Positions 15,638 to 24,377 of a DNA stretch of 58,172 bases are shown here, piece after piece. The DNA is taken from positions 1-58,172 of the forward strand of contig CAKQSI010000011.1 in assembly GCA_934272745.1 (NCBI GenBank), read 5' to 3'. Numbering within the stretch: position 1 is the first letter of the stretch; each line of letters starts with the position of its first letter. The DNA is from an uncultured Clostridia bacterium (GTDB taxonomy: Bacteria > Bacillota > Clostridia > Christensenellales > Borkfalkiaceae). The position numbers and the translations under genes were made by a program. The notes beneath the pieces are model-generated. The model was given only the letters and a program-made list of their open reading frames with translations. It did no database searches and was not told the origin of the DNA.

Positions 15638-17737
15638 ATGTTGGAAAATTACAGAACGTTTGAAACGGAAATCGGCGGCAGAAAGGTCGTCGTGGAAACG
15701 GGCAAATACGGCGGACAGGCAAACGGTTCGTGCGTAATCCGTTGCGGCGATACCGTCGTCATGGTCAACGCCACCATGGCGGAAACGCCGAGAGAGGGCA
15801 TGGACTTCTTCCCCCTTTCCGTCGATTACGAAGAAAAGATGTACGCCGTGGGTAAAATTCCCGGCGGCTTCAAGAAAAGAGAGGGCAGAGCAAGCGACAA
15901 AGCCATTCTGGTTTCCCGCCTGATCGACCGTCCCATTCGTCCGTTGTTCCCGAAGGGGATCTTCAACGACGTCACGGTTGTCGCCACCGCGCTTTCGGTG
16001 GACGTCAACATCTCGCCCGAAATTCTCGCCATGATCGGCAGTTCGGTTGCGCTTGCCATTTCGGATATTCCTTGGGCAGGTCCTACGGGTTCCGTACAGG
16101 TCGGCTTGGTAGACGGCGAATACGTCATCAACCCCGATAGCGCCCAGAGAGCGAAAAGTACCTTAAACCTCAACCTCGCGGGTACCAAAGACGCCATCAT
16201 GATGGTAGAAGCCGGCTCGCAGGAAATTTCGGACGACGAAATGGTCGGCGCTATCCTGTTCGGACACGAAACCATCAAAAAGGAATGCGCCTTTATCGAA
16301 GAGATCGCAAAAGCAGTGGGCAAACCCAAGCGCGAAATGGATCTCTACCACGTTCCCGAAGATCTGGATAAAGACGTCCGCGCGTACGCTTCCGCCATGC
16401 TGGACGAAGCGCTGGCGGATTTCGATCGTCAGGGTCGTCAGGCGAAGCAGGACGCCGTCACGAAAGACGTTCTCGCGCACTTTGCCGAAAAATATCCTGA
16501 TATGGAACGCGAAATCAACGATTCGCTGTACTATCTGACCAAAGAAAAGGTCCGCGCGCGCATCATCAACGACGGCGTTCGCCCGGACGGCAGAGGTCTG
16601 ACCGATATTCGTCCCATCTGGTGCGAACACGGCGTTTTGCCCCGCGTTCACGGCAGCGGCGTCTTTACGAGAGGACAGACGCAGGTACTTTCCACCTGCA
16701 CGCTGGGCATGATTTCCGAAGTGCAGAAGCTGGATGGTCTGGACGACGAACAGTACAAGAGATATATGCACCATTACAACATGCCCGGTTACGCTTCCGG
16801 CGAAGCGAAGCCGTTAAGAAGCCCCGGCAGAAGAGAAATCGGACACGGCGCTCTGGCAGAACGCGCGCTCGATCCCGTCATTCCGTCGGAAGAAGAATTC
16901 CCGTACGCGATCCGTATGGTTTCCGAAGTGCTTTCCTCCAACGGTTCCACCTCGCAGGCAAGCGTTTGCGGTTCCACCCTCGCGCTGATGGACGCAGGCG
17001 TTCCCATCAAGGCGCCGGTTGCCGGTATCGCAATGGGGCTTATCAAAGACGTCGATTCGGGTAAAGTTGCCGTCCTGACCGATATTCAGGGCTTGGAAGA
17101 CTTCCTCGGCGATATGGACTTCAAGGTTGCGGGTACCGAAAAGGGCATTACCGCAATCCAGATGGATATCAAGATCAAAGGTATCGACGAAGCCATTCTT
17201 CGCAAAGCCATTTCGCAGGCAAACGCCGGCAGAAAAATTATTCTCGGCAAAATGCTCGATTGCATTCCCGCACCGAATAAAGAACTCAGCCAGTACGCGC
17301 CCAAGATCATTTCCTTTATGATCAATCCGGACAAGATCCGCGAAGTCATCGGCAGCGGCGGCAAGGTTATCAACAAGATCATCGAAGACACCGGCGTGAA
17401 GATCGACATCACGGACGACGGCAAAGTCTGCATCGCGACCATGGGCACGAATATGGACAACGCCTACCGCGCGAAAGCCATCATTATGTCGATCGCGAAA
17501 GATCCCGAAGTGGGGGATATGTACATCGGCAAAGTCGCGCGTATCCTTTCCAAAGTGGGCGCGTTTGTCGAGCTGGCTCCCGGTAAAGACGGCATGATCC
17601 ACATTTCCCGCCTGTCCGATAAAAAGGTCAACGTCGTGGAAGACGTCCTCAACATCGGCGAAACGGTAAAAGTGGAGATCATCAAGATCGGCGAAAAGGG
17701 TATCGACCTCAAACTGCTGGAAAAGATCGAAGGCTGA
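15638..17737 (+). CDS. pnp: Polyribonucleotide nucleotidyltransferase (PNPase)
   Basis: Phosphorolytic 3'-5' exoribonuclease of the mRNA-decay machinery. 699 residues, full length. Two RNase PH domains: the first starts FETEIGGRKVVVETGKYGGQ and the second holds TDIRPIWCEHGVLPRVHGSG, followed by FTRGQTQVLSTCTLG. The catalytic-side region has PLRSPGRREIGHGALAERAL and the conserved SNGSTSQASVCG. The C-terminus has a KH domain (VIGSGGKVINKIIEDTG) and an S1 domain (YIGKVARILSKVGAFVELAPGKDG). AAGGAG precedes the ATG. RNase Y, its partner in degradosome-like assemblies, is encoded 12 kb downstream in this window. Confidence 0.98.
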   Translation: MLENYRTFETEIGGRKVVVETGKYGGQANGSCVIRCGDTVVMVNATMAETPREGMDFFPLSVDYEEKMYAVGKIPGGFKKREGRASDKAILVSRLIDRPIRPLFPKGIFNDVTVVATALSVDVNISPEILAMIGSSVALAISDIPWAGPTGSVQVGLVDGEYVINPDSAQRAKSTLNLNLAGTKDAIMMVEAGSQEISDDEMVGAILFGHETIKKECAFIEEIAKAVGKPKREMDLYHVPEDLDKDVRAYASAMLDEALADFDRQGRQAKQDAVTKDVLAHFAEKYPDMEREINDSLYYLTKEKVRARIINDGVRPDGRGLTDIRPIWCEHGVLPRVHGSGVFTRGQTQVLSTCTLGMISEVQKLDGLDDEQYKRYMHHYNMPGYASGEAKPLRSPGRREIGHGALAERALDPVIPSEEEFPYAIRMVSEVLSSNGSTSQASVCGSTLALMDAGVPIKAPVAGIAMGLIKDVDSGKVAVLTDIQGLEDFLGDMDFKVAGTEKGITAIQMDIKIKGIDEAILRKAISQANAGRKIILGKMLDCIPAPNKELSQYAPKIISFMINPDKIREVIGSGGKVINKIIEDTGVKIDITDDGKVCIATMGTNMDNAYRAKAIIMSIAKDPEVGDMYIGKVARILSKVGAFVELAPGKDGMIHISRLSDKKVNVVEDVLNIGETVKVEIIKIGEKGIDLKLLEKIEG

Positions 17738-18037
17738 CTTTGCTTGAATCCGGCAGGACTTCTGCTTCGCAGAGCGGAATAGTTTCGGGTTTGCGAAGCG
17801 TTTTCCGGTTTGCGGAACGGTATTGCGTTCCGGCTTGCCCCGTAGAGAGAGCGTCCGGCGGAACTGCGAGTAGGGCATTAAAGTTTGCCAAAAACATAAC
17901 ATCGTATGCAGGGTGAGTTTTCATCCTGCATATTTTATATCGAAAACAAGTGCTTCGGAATACCCCCGCCGTTCTTCTATTTTGCAAAAGATCTGCATAC
18001 CATTTACGGAAAAAGTCACGAAAAGGGGGCTTTCGCC

Positions 18038-18877
18038 GTGAAACAATACCACGCCGCAGACTTAAAACCCAGCGCCGATCGGAAAAGCAATGCGGATATC
18101 AAAAACAGCGCGGGGCAAGCAAGCAAAACAAATCACGAACAAAACGCCCCCGCGGGCATCGAAAACGCGAAACGCCGCTTGAAAATCGGCGTGGTGACCA
18201 ACGGCATTCTGCTGCTTCTGATCCTCGCCGTGCTTTTGGTGGGAATGATTCCGGAGCGGATCGCGCCCATTTTTCAGACCGAAAAATACGCCGTCTACTA
18301 CGCGGGCGACAAAAGCGGAAACAAAGCCTCGCTGATGTTCAACGTGTACGAGGGTGAGCCGGAAGTGGAGCGTATTCTCGAAATTTTAGAACGGCGCGGC
18401 ATCAAAGCCACCTTCTTTTTCGGCGGGTGTTTCGTCGCCTCGCACGAGGAAATCGTCAAAAAAGTGGCGTTTTCCGGACACGAAATCGCAAATCACGGAT
18501 ATTTTCATAAAGATCACGCCAAACTTTCATTAGAGGAGAACCTGCGGGAGATCCGCGCCGCGGAAGCGGTTATTTCTTCCGCCTGCGGTATCAAGACCAC
18601 ACTGTTTGCGCCGCCCTCCGGCGCCTATTCCGAAACCACGCTGAAAGCGGCAAAGGAACTCGGCTATCTTACCGTTCTTTGGACGAAAGATACCATCGAC
18701 TGGCGGGATTCCGACCCCGCCGTGGTTCTGAATCGGATCAGAAAGAAGCCGGAAGCGGGCGATCTCGTCCTGATGCACCCCAAAAAAGTGACCGTTTCCG
18801 TGCTGGACGAGATCATTTCCTGCTATACCGCGCGGGGCATTTCGCTGGTGCCGGTTTCGGAAAACGTTATCGGGTAG
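18038..18877 (+). CDS. ylxY: YlxY-like polysaccharide deacetylase-fold protein
   Basis: 279 residues from the GTG at 18038 (AAAAGGGGG upstream); the frame is open from 17906, but that extension lacks a ribosome-binding site. An N-terminal hydrophilic segment of about 48 residues is followed by a signal-anchor helix (IGVVTNGILLLLILAVLLVGMI), then a NodB-like domain. The metal motif 2 is NHGYFHKDH and motif 3 is FAPPSGAYS. NodB motif 1, normally FDDG, reads MFNVYEGE, so the catalytic Asp is missing. The position after pnp and before an M16 peptidase matches Bacillus ylxY, a sporulation-associated family with the same kind of loss. It may bind rather than deacetylate cell-wall glycan. Confidence 0.85.
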   Translation: MKQYHAADLKPSADRKSNADIKNSAGQASKTNHEQNAPAGIENAKRRLKIGVVTNGILLLLILAVLLVGMIPERIAPIFQTEKYAVYYAGDKSGNKASLMFNVYEGEPEVERILEILERRGIKATFFFGGCFVASHEEIVKKVAFSGHEIANHGYFHKDHAKLSLEENLREIRAAEAVISSACGIKTTLFAPPSGAYSETTLKAAKELGYLTVLWTKDTIDWRDSDPAVVLNRIRKKPEAGDLVLMHPKKVTVSVLDEIISCYTARGISLVPVSENVIG

Positions 18878-18952
18878 AGCGGCAGCGCGCAGGCGGGGCA
18901 AATAATAACATAGGGGAAACCGCGCACGCGGAAACAATATAAGGTAAGCACG

Positions 18953-19052
18953 GGCGGACTGCTGAAAATTTTTTATAGGCGCTGCCGTAAACACAGTCAA
19001 TGGGCGATTAGCATTCAGGCGGACTGCTGAAAATTTTTTATAGGCGCTGCCG
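18953..19052. repeat. Exact 35-bp direct repeat
   Basis: The 35 bases at 18953-18987 recur exactly at 19018-19052, with 30 bp between. The unit starts GGCGGACTGCTGAAAATTTT and ends GGCGCTGCCG. The T run inside it could look like a terminator, but the flanking stem is weak. Nothing else is recognisable in 18878-19214, which separates ylxY from the M16 peptidase gene. Confidence 0.88.
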
Positions 19053-19214
19053 GTTCCGGTAAATCTTAAGGGGTACAAGGCGGTATGGGGTGTCGGTCTT
19101 TGCCGGTTTCGCATACTATCTGCCGCTTCGCCGGTGAATCTTGCTTCGTATTTTGTCGCAAGCCCGCTTCACCGCGCTCAACAACAGAAAATAAATAGGA
19201 CAACAGGGTATATT

Positions 19215-20471
19215 ATGGAAAGCGTATTTACGTTAAAAAACGGACTTCGCGTTATATTCAAGCGGGTCGAAGGGTTAATGTCCGTTTCGGTCGGCGTGCT
19301 GGTAAAAGCCGGCAGCACCGACGAAACGGCAGAAGAAAACGGTATTTCGCACTACATCGAGCATATGACCTTCAAGGGGACGGAAAAGCGTTCCGCACTG
19401 GAGATCTCGGGCGCCATCGACGGCATCGGCGCGCAAATCAACGCCTTTACGACCAAGGAATTCACCTGCTACTATACCCGTTCCACGGCGGAGCGGGTGG
19501 AAGACTGCTTCGATATTCTGTCGGACATGCTGTTGCATTCCACCTATAAAGAGGAGGAGCAGGCAAAGGAAAAGGGCGTCATTTTAGAAGAAATTCACAT
19601 GTACGAAGACACGCCCGACGACCTTGTCGTGGATCTGACGGCAGAAGCGCTTTACGGCAAGACCGGCGCCGGCAGAACCATTCTGGGACCGGAAGAAAAT
19701 ATCCGCCGTTTCACCAAAACGGATATCGACGCGTACCGGAAAAAGTACTACGTCCCCGAAAATTCGGTACTTTCGGTCGCGGGCAATCTTGCCGAAGCCA
19801 CGGTGCGCGCCCTTGCCGAAAAGTACTTTGCACCGTACGAAGGCGGAACGCCCCACAACGCCGAAAAACAGGGGACGTACCTCAAAAACTTCGTCCAAAA
19901 AAGCAAAAAGATCGAGCAGACGCATTTCTGTTTCGCCTTTCCCGCGTTCCCCTTTGCGGACGAGCGCAACGACGCGCTTTCGCTTGGCAGCGCGGTGTTC
20001 GGCGGCAGTATGAGTTCGCGCCTGTTCCAGAAAATCCGCGAGGAACTGGGGCTTTGCTACTCGGTTTACTCCTTCCAGAACACTTACGAGGGCAGCGGCA
20101 ACCTTTGCGTGTATGCGGGTTTGAATCCCGATAAGGCGGCGCTTGCCGCGGAAAAAATCGCGGAAGAAACAGAGCGCTTCCGCACGGGCGGCATGACCGA
20201 AGCGGAGTTCGCCCGCGCAAAGGAACAGTTCAAAGGCTCGTTCGTTTTGAGTCAGGACAATACTTCGTCGCTGATGCTGCTGTTCGGCAAATACCTGCTG
20301 ACGCAGAATAAAGTGTTCGACATGCAGGGCAAACTGGACAAAATGAACGCCCTCAAAATGACGGACGTAAACGAGGCGATCAAAGAGGTGTTCCGCATAG
20401 AAAACGCCGCCTGCGGCGCCGTGTTTGCCAAGGGAAAAAAAGCGGACGCGTTGGCGCCCTTCCACAAATAA
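19215..20471 (+). CDS. mlpA: M16-family zinc peptidase (processing peptidase type)
   Basis: 418 residues with both halves of the M16 fold. The inverted zinc motif HxxEH is His46-Tyr-Ile-Glu49-His50 (ISHYIEHMTFKGT), and the third ligand lies about 75 residues on in VILEEIHMYEDTP. The C-terminal half carries the R/Y pair region SSRLFQKIREELGLCYSVYSF. The frame opens at 19134, but similarity starts with MESVFTLKNGLRVIF, so I chose 19215; the ribosome-binding site is weak. The homologue next to pnp-ylxY in Bacillus is MlpA/YmxG. No signal peptide is visible, so it is cytosolic. Confidence 0.94.
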   Translation: MESVFTLKNGLRVIFKRVEGLMSVSVGVLVKAGSTDETAEENGISHYIEHMTFKGTEKRSALEISGAIDGIGAQINAFTTKEFTCYYTRSTAERVEDCFDILSDMLLHSTYKEEEQAKEKGVILEEIHMYEDTPDDLVVDLTAEALYGKTGAGRTILGPEENIRRFTKTDIDAYRKKYYVPENSVLSVAGNLAEATVRALAEKYFAPYEGGTPHNAEKQGTYLKNFVQKSKKIEQTHFCFAFPAFPFADERNDALSLGSAVFGGSMSSRLFQKIREELGLCYSVYSFQNTYEGSGNLCVYAGLNPDKAALAAEKIAEETERFRTGGMTEAEFARAKEQFKGSFVLSQDNTSSLMLLFGKYLLTQNKVFDMQGKLDKMNALKMTDVNEAIKEVFRIENAACGAVFAKGKKADALAPFHK

Positions 20472-20593
20472 GCGATTATCGGCGCCCTTCCATAAAATAA
20501 GCGGATTTTTAAAGCGCGAGGCGCGGTATAAAATGCGGTATAAAATACAATAAAAATACGGCGGCGAATTAAATAGCGCTTCCTCGCTTTTCG

Positions 20594-20621
20594 GTCGGGA
20601 CAAAACGTCCCGACTTTTTTC
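20594..20621 (+). terminator. Intrinsic terminator after the M16 peptidase
   Basis: GTCGGGAC (20594-20601) pairs with GTCCCGAC (20607-20614) around AAAAC and is followed by TTTTTT. Confidence 0.92.
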
Positions 20622-20654
20622 TTGCGGAAATTCGGGATTTTTTCTCGAGAAAGA

Positions 20655-20683
20655 TTGTCATTTTTCCCGCGATATGGTATAAT
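20655..20683 (+). promoter_or_regulatory. Sigma-A promoter of ftsK
   Basis: TTGTCA at 20655-20660 and TATAAT at 20678-20683, with a 17-bp spacer. The leader to the GTG at 20964 is about 270 bases. Its first part can fold into a CCGGC/GCCGG hairpin with TTTTT/AAAAA inside (about 20702-20731). The rest is A-rich with no feature I can name. Confidence 0.88.
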
Positions 20684-20963
20684 CGTAAGCGGAGCATTCT
20701 GCCGGCGTTTTTGTTTTTAAAAAAGCCGGTTCAAAACCGAAAATCGAAGCGGAAAATCAAAACTGCAAATCAAAGCCGCATCCGGAACAAATCAACGCGG
20801 CGGGAAACAGCGTTGCCGTCGTATATCGCCGGCGCCAAAAATTCCCGACGTTAAAAACCCCGGAAAAAATTACCGGCACAAATAAAAAACAATCGGAATC
20901 AAAAAATAAACACCCTAAAATCATTCCGCAAGCATGCGGAGAGCGTTTACGAGGAAAATCGCA

Positions 20964-23900
20964 GTGAGTGAGAGAAACAGAAAATCGGATACGAAAGAGC
21001 GCGTAATGACGGCGGAAACCTTCGGTATGGTTCTCGTCTTGTTTTCCGTGCTGCTATTGATCATACTTGTCACGAGAGATCTTATTTTAGGCTCCTTCGG
21101 GGCGAGCATCGCAGCGTTTTTGTACGGCGCGTTCGGGCTGGCGGCCTATGCCGTTTTGTTTGCGCTGGGCTTTATCGGCGTGGAAATGGTCACCGGCAAA
21201 CGCTTAAAAATCCGCGTTTCCGCGGAAATCTGCGCCGTTTTGGCGCTGTTTTTTCTGATTTGCACGCTGCACGGCGCATTGACCGATATCCCGGCAAGCG
21301 GGAGTTTTTCCGCCTACACGCGGGATTGCTATCATCTCGGCGCGGGGTCGGTTGCGGGCGTGTCGTTCGGCGGGTCGGTTGCGGGCGCGGTCGTTTATCC
21401 CGTCCTGCACCTGACTTCCAGAGTGGGGAGCGCGGTTATTTTCGGCGTGCTGACGGCATTGTTCGGTTATTCCGCCGTCGCGTCGCTGACGAATAAAAAG
21501 GGCGCTAAGCAAAAGGCTTCCAAAGCGCCGAAGCAGGAATCTGCCGGCGGCATTTACGTGGACGTCCCGGAAGAAATTGCCGGCGTCAAGGCGTATCCCA
21601 ACGCCGATTTCGATTTTGAAAAAGAAGACGTCAAGCGCAATATCGAAAGCAACACGCAGCGCTATTTCGGCGACGCGCCTTTTGAAATGAAGACCAAAAA
21701 AGACTTGAAAAAGGACGATTCCCGTTCGGAAAGTCTGAAAATTTTATATCCCAACCGCGGCGGCAGCGATCTGGATTTCCTTTCCGCAAAGAAGGGAGAA
21801 ACCTACTCCGGCGCCTACACGCGCGATTTTTCGGAAAAAATCAACTATATCAAAACGCCGCCGCCCATTCTGCCGCAGCAGCTGAAAGCGGACAAGAAAG
21901 ACGATCTCCGCACCGTGCCCGGCAGCGCGGCGAAAGCGCAGCCTTCTTACGGCAAAACCTCTGCCGAAAACGGGCTTTACCGCAGCGCGGAAAGACCTGC
22001 GCAGCAAGGCGCCCGCGACTCCTCCGCTTACCGCGGAGCGGAACGAAACGGCGCGTATAACGGCGCGGCTTCGGCGTTCTACGGCGAAACCCGTACGAAC
22101 GCAGGGCAAAAAGCGCAGTCTGCGGATCGTCCGGCGCAAAATTATGCGGAAAATTCTTATGCGGGTAGCCAGCCGAACGGCTTGGGGGAGGACGATTATA
22201 TCACGCCCACCAAAATTCCCGGCATCGAAAAATATCCCTACAAAAAGGACGGGACGGCAGACGCCGACCGCAGCGCGGCAAGTTCTTACCAAAGCGGCGC
22301 TTCGGGCGCGTATTCCGGCAATACCGGCTCCTATCCGGCAGGCGCGAATGCAAACCGGAACGCTTCCGGCACCGCCTCCGGCGCCAACGCTTACCAAAGC
22401 GGCGCGCAGGGGAACTATCCGGGCGGCGCGTCCTATCAAAATCGCGATTCTTCCGCAAGCGCGGGCGCGGAAAGCGGCAATTACGGCGCTTCTTCCGCAA
22501 AAACCTATAAGCCGGGGGACTACAACGCCGCAGAAAACGCGCAAAGCACGCCTTCCAAAGTTGCCAACAACGATTATTCCGCTTCTTTCGGGGAGCCGAA
22601 AACCGACTTTTCGCGCAGCGGCTTCACGTCGGGCACGGAACTGCCGCGCAATATTCCCGTTTCGGGCAAAAACGAAGAGACTTCTGACAGATCTCTCGAT
22701 CCCGGTCTGGAAGAGCCGGTGGACGACGCCCCCGTTACGCCTTTCGATTTTGAAAGCGACGACCGCGTAAAGGCGGAAGACGACCTGCCCGAAAGAGGCG
22801 AAGGCGTCCGCGGCAAGCGCATTTCGGCAAAGAAGCCGGAAGCCGCGCCCCCTGCCGAAGCGGAAAAGGAAGAGGAGCAGATGCCCCTTGTCTATCACTA
22901 CGTCGCGCCGCCGCTCGATTTTATGAACGATTATGCGACGAATACCGAGGATTCCGCGCGCGAAAACGCCGAACGATCTTCCATTATCGAAGAAACGCTG
23001 GGCAACTTCAATATTCCGGCAACGGTGGTGCACGTCACCAACGGCGCGTCCTTTGCACGGTTCGAACTGTCGCTGCCGCCCAGCATTTCGGTCAAAAACG
23101 TGCCGAAGTATGCCGAAGATATCGCCATGCGCGTGCAGGCGCCCGACGGCGTCCGTATCGAAGCGCCCATTCCCGGCAAAGATCTCGTGGGGGTGGAAAT
23201 CGCCAACCGCGTGCGTATGACCGTAGGCTTAAAGTCCCTGATGCGCGAATCTAAATTCCAGCACAGCAGGGAAGGGTCGCTGACCTTTGCGCTCGGACAG
23301 AATATTTCGGGCGAAGGCGTGGTTTGCGACATCACCGAAATGCCGCACCTTCTGGTCGCGGGCAGTACCGGTACCGGAAAAAGCGTCTGCCTTTCCACCA
23401 TGATCGTCAGCCTGATCTGCAAGTACTCGCCGGAAGATCTCCGTCTCGTTCTGGTCGATCCCAAGCAGGTGGAATTTTCCATGTTCAAAAACATTCCGCA
23501 CCTTTTGGTGGCGGAACCGGTTACCGACGTCAACAAAGCCATCGTCATGTTCAAATGGGCGGTGGAAGAAATGGAACGCCGCTATACCATGTTCCGCGAG
23601 GCGGAAGTCAAAAATATCGAGGAATACAACGAAAACCGCGGCAAAAACGTGCGCAAACTGTGCAAAATTCTCATCATCGTGGACGAGTTGAGCGATCTGA
23701 TGATGAAGAGGGAACACAAACGCGATATGGAAGACGTGATCTTAAAAATCGCGCAGAAAGCCCGCGCCGCCGGTATCCACCTCGTGCTTGCCACGCAAAG
23801 ACCGTCCGTCGACGTCATCACGGGCGTTATCAAGGCCAACCTGCCCTCCCGTATCGCGTTCCGCGTGACCAACGCCGCGGACTCCGGTACCATTTTAGGC

Positions 23901-24377
23901 GAGGGCGGCGCCGAACATCTGACCGGCAAAGGCGACCTTTTGTATAAAGACGCCAAAATGCAAAAGCCGCTCCGTCTGCAAGGTCCGTTTATTTCCAACG
24001 GGGAAATCAAAAAGATCGTCGGCTTTATCAAGGAACACAACCAGGCGTATTTCGACCGCGCCGTGCAGGAACTGATGGACAACGCCGTCAAACCGCAGGC
24101 TGCGGAAGACGCCGGCGACGCGGGCGAGGGCGGCGGCAGACTTTCCGCCGATCAGGATCCGTTGTTTGTCGAAGCGCTGAAAGAAGTCATTATGCAGGGC
24201 TCGGCTTCCACTTCCATGTTGCAGCGGCGGCTTCGGATCGGTTACGCCCGCGCGGGCAGCCTGATCGATCAGATGAGCGACATGAAGTATATCACGCCTT
24301 TCGACGGAAACAAAATTCGCAAGGTGCTGATCACGCTGGACGACTTTAACGAATTATATGGCGAAGACAATGAATAA
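20964..24377 (+). CDS. ftsK: DNA translocase FtsK/SpoIIIE
   Basis: Septum-anchored motor that moves chromosomal DNA into daughter cells or the forespore. 1137 residues, long for a clostridial member (commonly about 750-900). Four helices lie within residues 1-190. A linker of roughly 500 residues follows, first charged, then (about 310-540) rich in Ala, Ser, Gly, Tyr and Asn. The motor has Walker A GSTGTGKS at 800-807 and Walker B IIVDELSD with Asp907-Glu908. The C-terminal gamma winged helix, which reads KOPS-type sequences, starts near 1065 (DPLFVEALKEVIMQG). The start is GTG with GAGG nine bases upstream. The 3' end overlaps rimO. Confidence 0.96.
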   Translation: MSERNRKSDTKERVMTAETFGMVLVLFSVLLLIILVTRDLILGSFGASIAAFLYGAFGLAAYAVLFALGFIGVEMVTGKRLKIRVSAEICAVLALFFLICTLHGALTDIPASGSFSAYTRDCYHLGAGSVAGVSFGGSVAGAVVYPVLHLTSRVGSAVIFGVLTALFGYSAVASLTNKKGAKQKASKAPKQESAGGIYVDVPEEIAGVKAYPNADFDFEKEDVKRNIESNTQRYFGDAPFEMKTKKDLKKDDSRSESLKILYPNRGGSDLDFLSAKKGETYSGAYTRDFSEKINYIKTPPPILPQQLKADKKDDLRTVPGSAAKAQPSYGKTSAENGLYRSAERPAQQGARDSSAYRGAERNGAYNGAASAFYGETRTNAGQKAQSADRPAQNYAENSYAGSQPNGLGEDDYITPTKIPGIEKYPYKKDGTADADRSAASSYQSGASGAYSGNTGSYPAGANANRNASGTASGANAYQSGAQGNYPGGASYQNRDSSASAGAESGNYGASSAKTYKPGDYNAAENAQSTPSKVANNDYSASFGEPKTDFSRSGFTSGTELPRNIPVSGKNEETSDRSLDPGLEEPVDDAPVTPFDFESDDRVKAEDDLPERGEGVRGKRISAKKPEAAPPAEAEKEEEQMPLVYHYVAPPLDFMNDYATNTEDSARENAERSSIIEETLGNFNIPATVVHVTNGASFARFELSLPPSISVKNVPKYAEDIAMRVQAPDGVRIEAPIPGKDLVGVEIANRVRMTVGLKSLMRESKFQHSREGSLTFALGQNISGEGVVCDITEMPHLLVAGSTGTGKSVCLSTMIVSLICKYSPEDLRLVLVDPKQVEFSMFKNIPHLLVAEPVTDVNKAIVMFKWAVEEMERRYTMFREAEVKNIEEYNENRGKNVRKLCKILIIVDELSDLMMKREHKRDMEDVILKIAQKARAAGIHLVLATQRPSVDVITGVIKANLPSRIAFRVTNAADSGTILGEGGAEHLTGKGDLLYKDAKMQKPLRLQGPFISNGEIKKIVGFIKEHNQAYFDRAVQELMDNAVKPQAAEDAGDAGEGGGRLSADQDPLFVEALKEVIMQGSASTSMLQRRLRIGYARAGSLIDQMSDMKYITPFDGNKIRKVLITLDDFNELYGEDNE

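Noticed and set aside
21744..23033. 429-residue Arg-rich minus-strand frame
   Set aside because: Antisense to the ftsK linker; composition mirrors the low-complexity plus strand.
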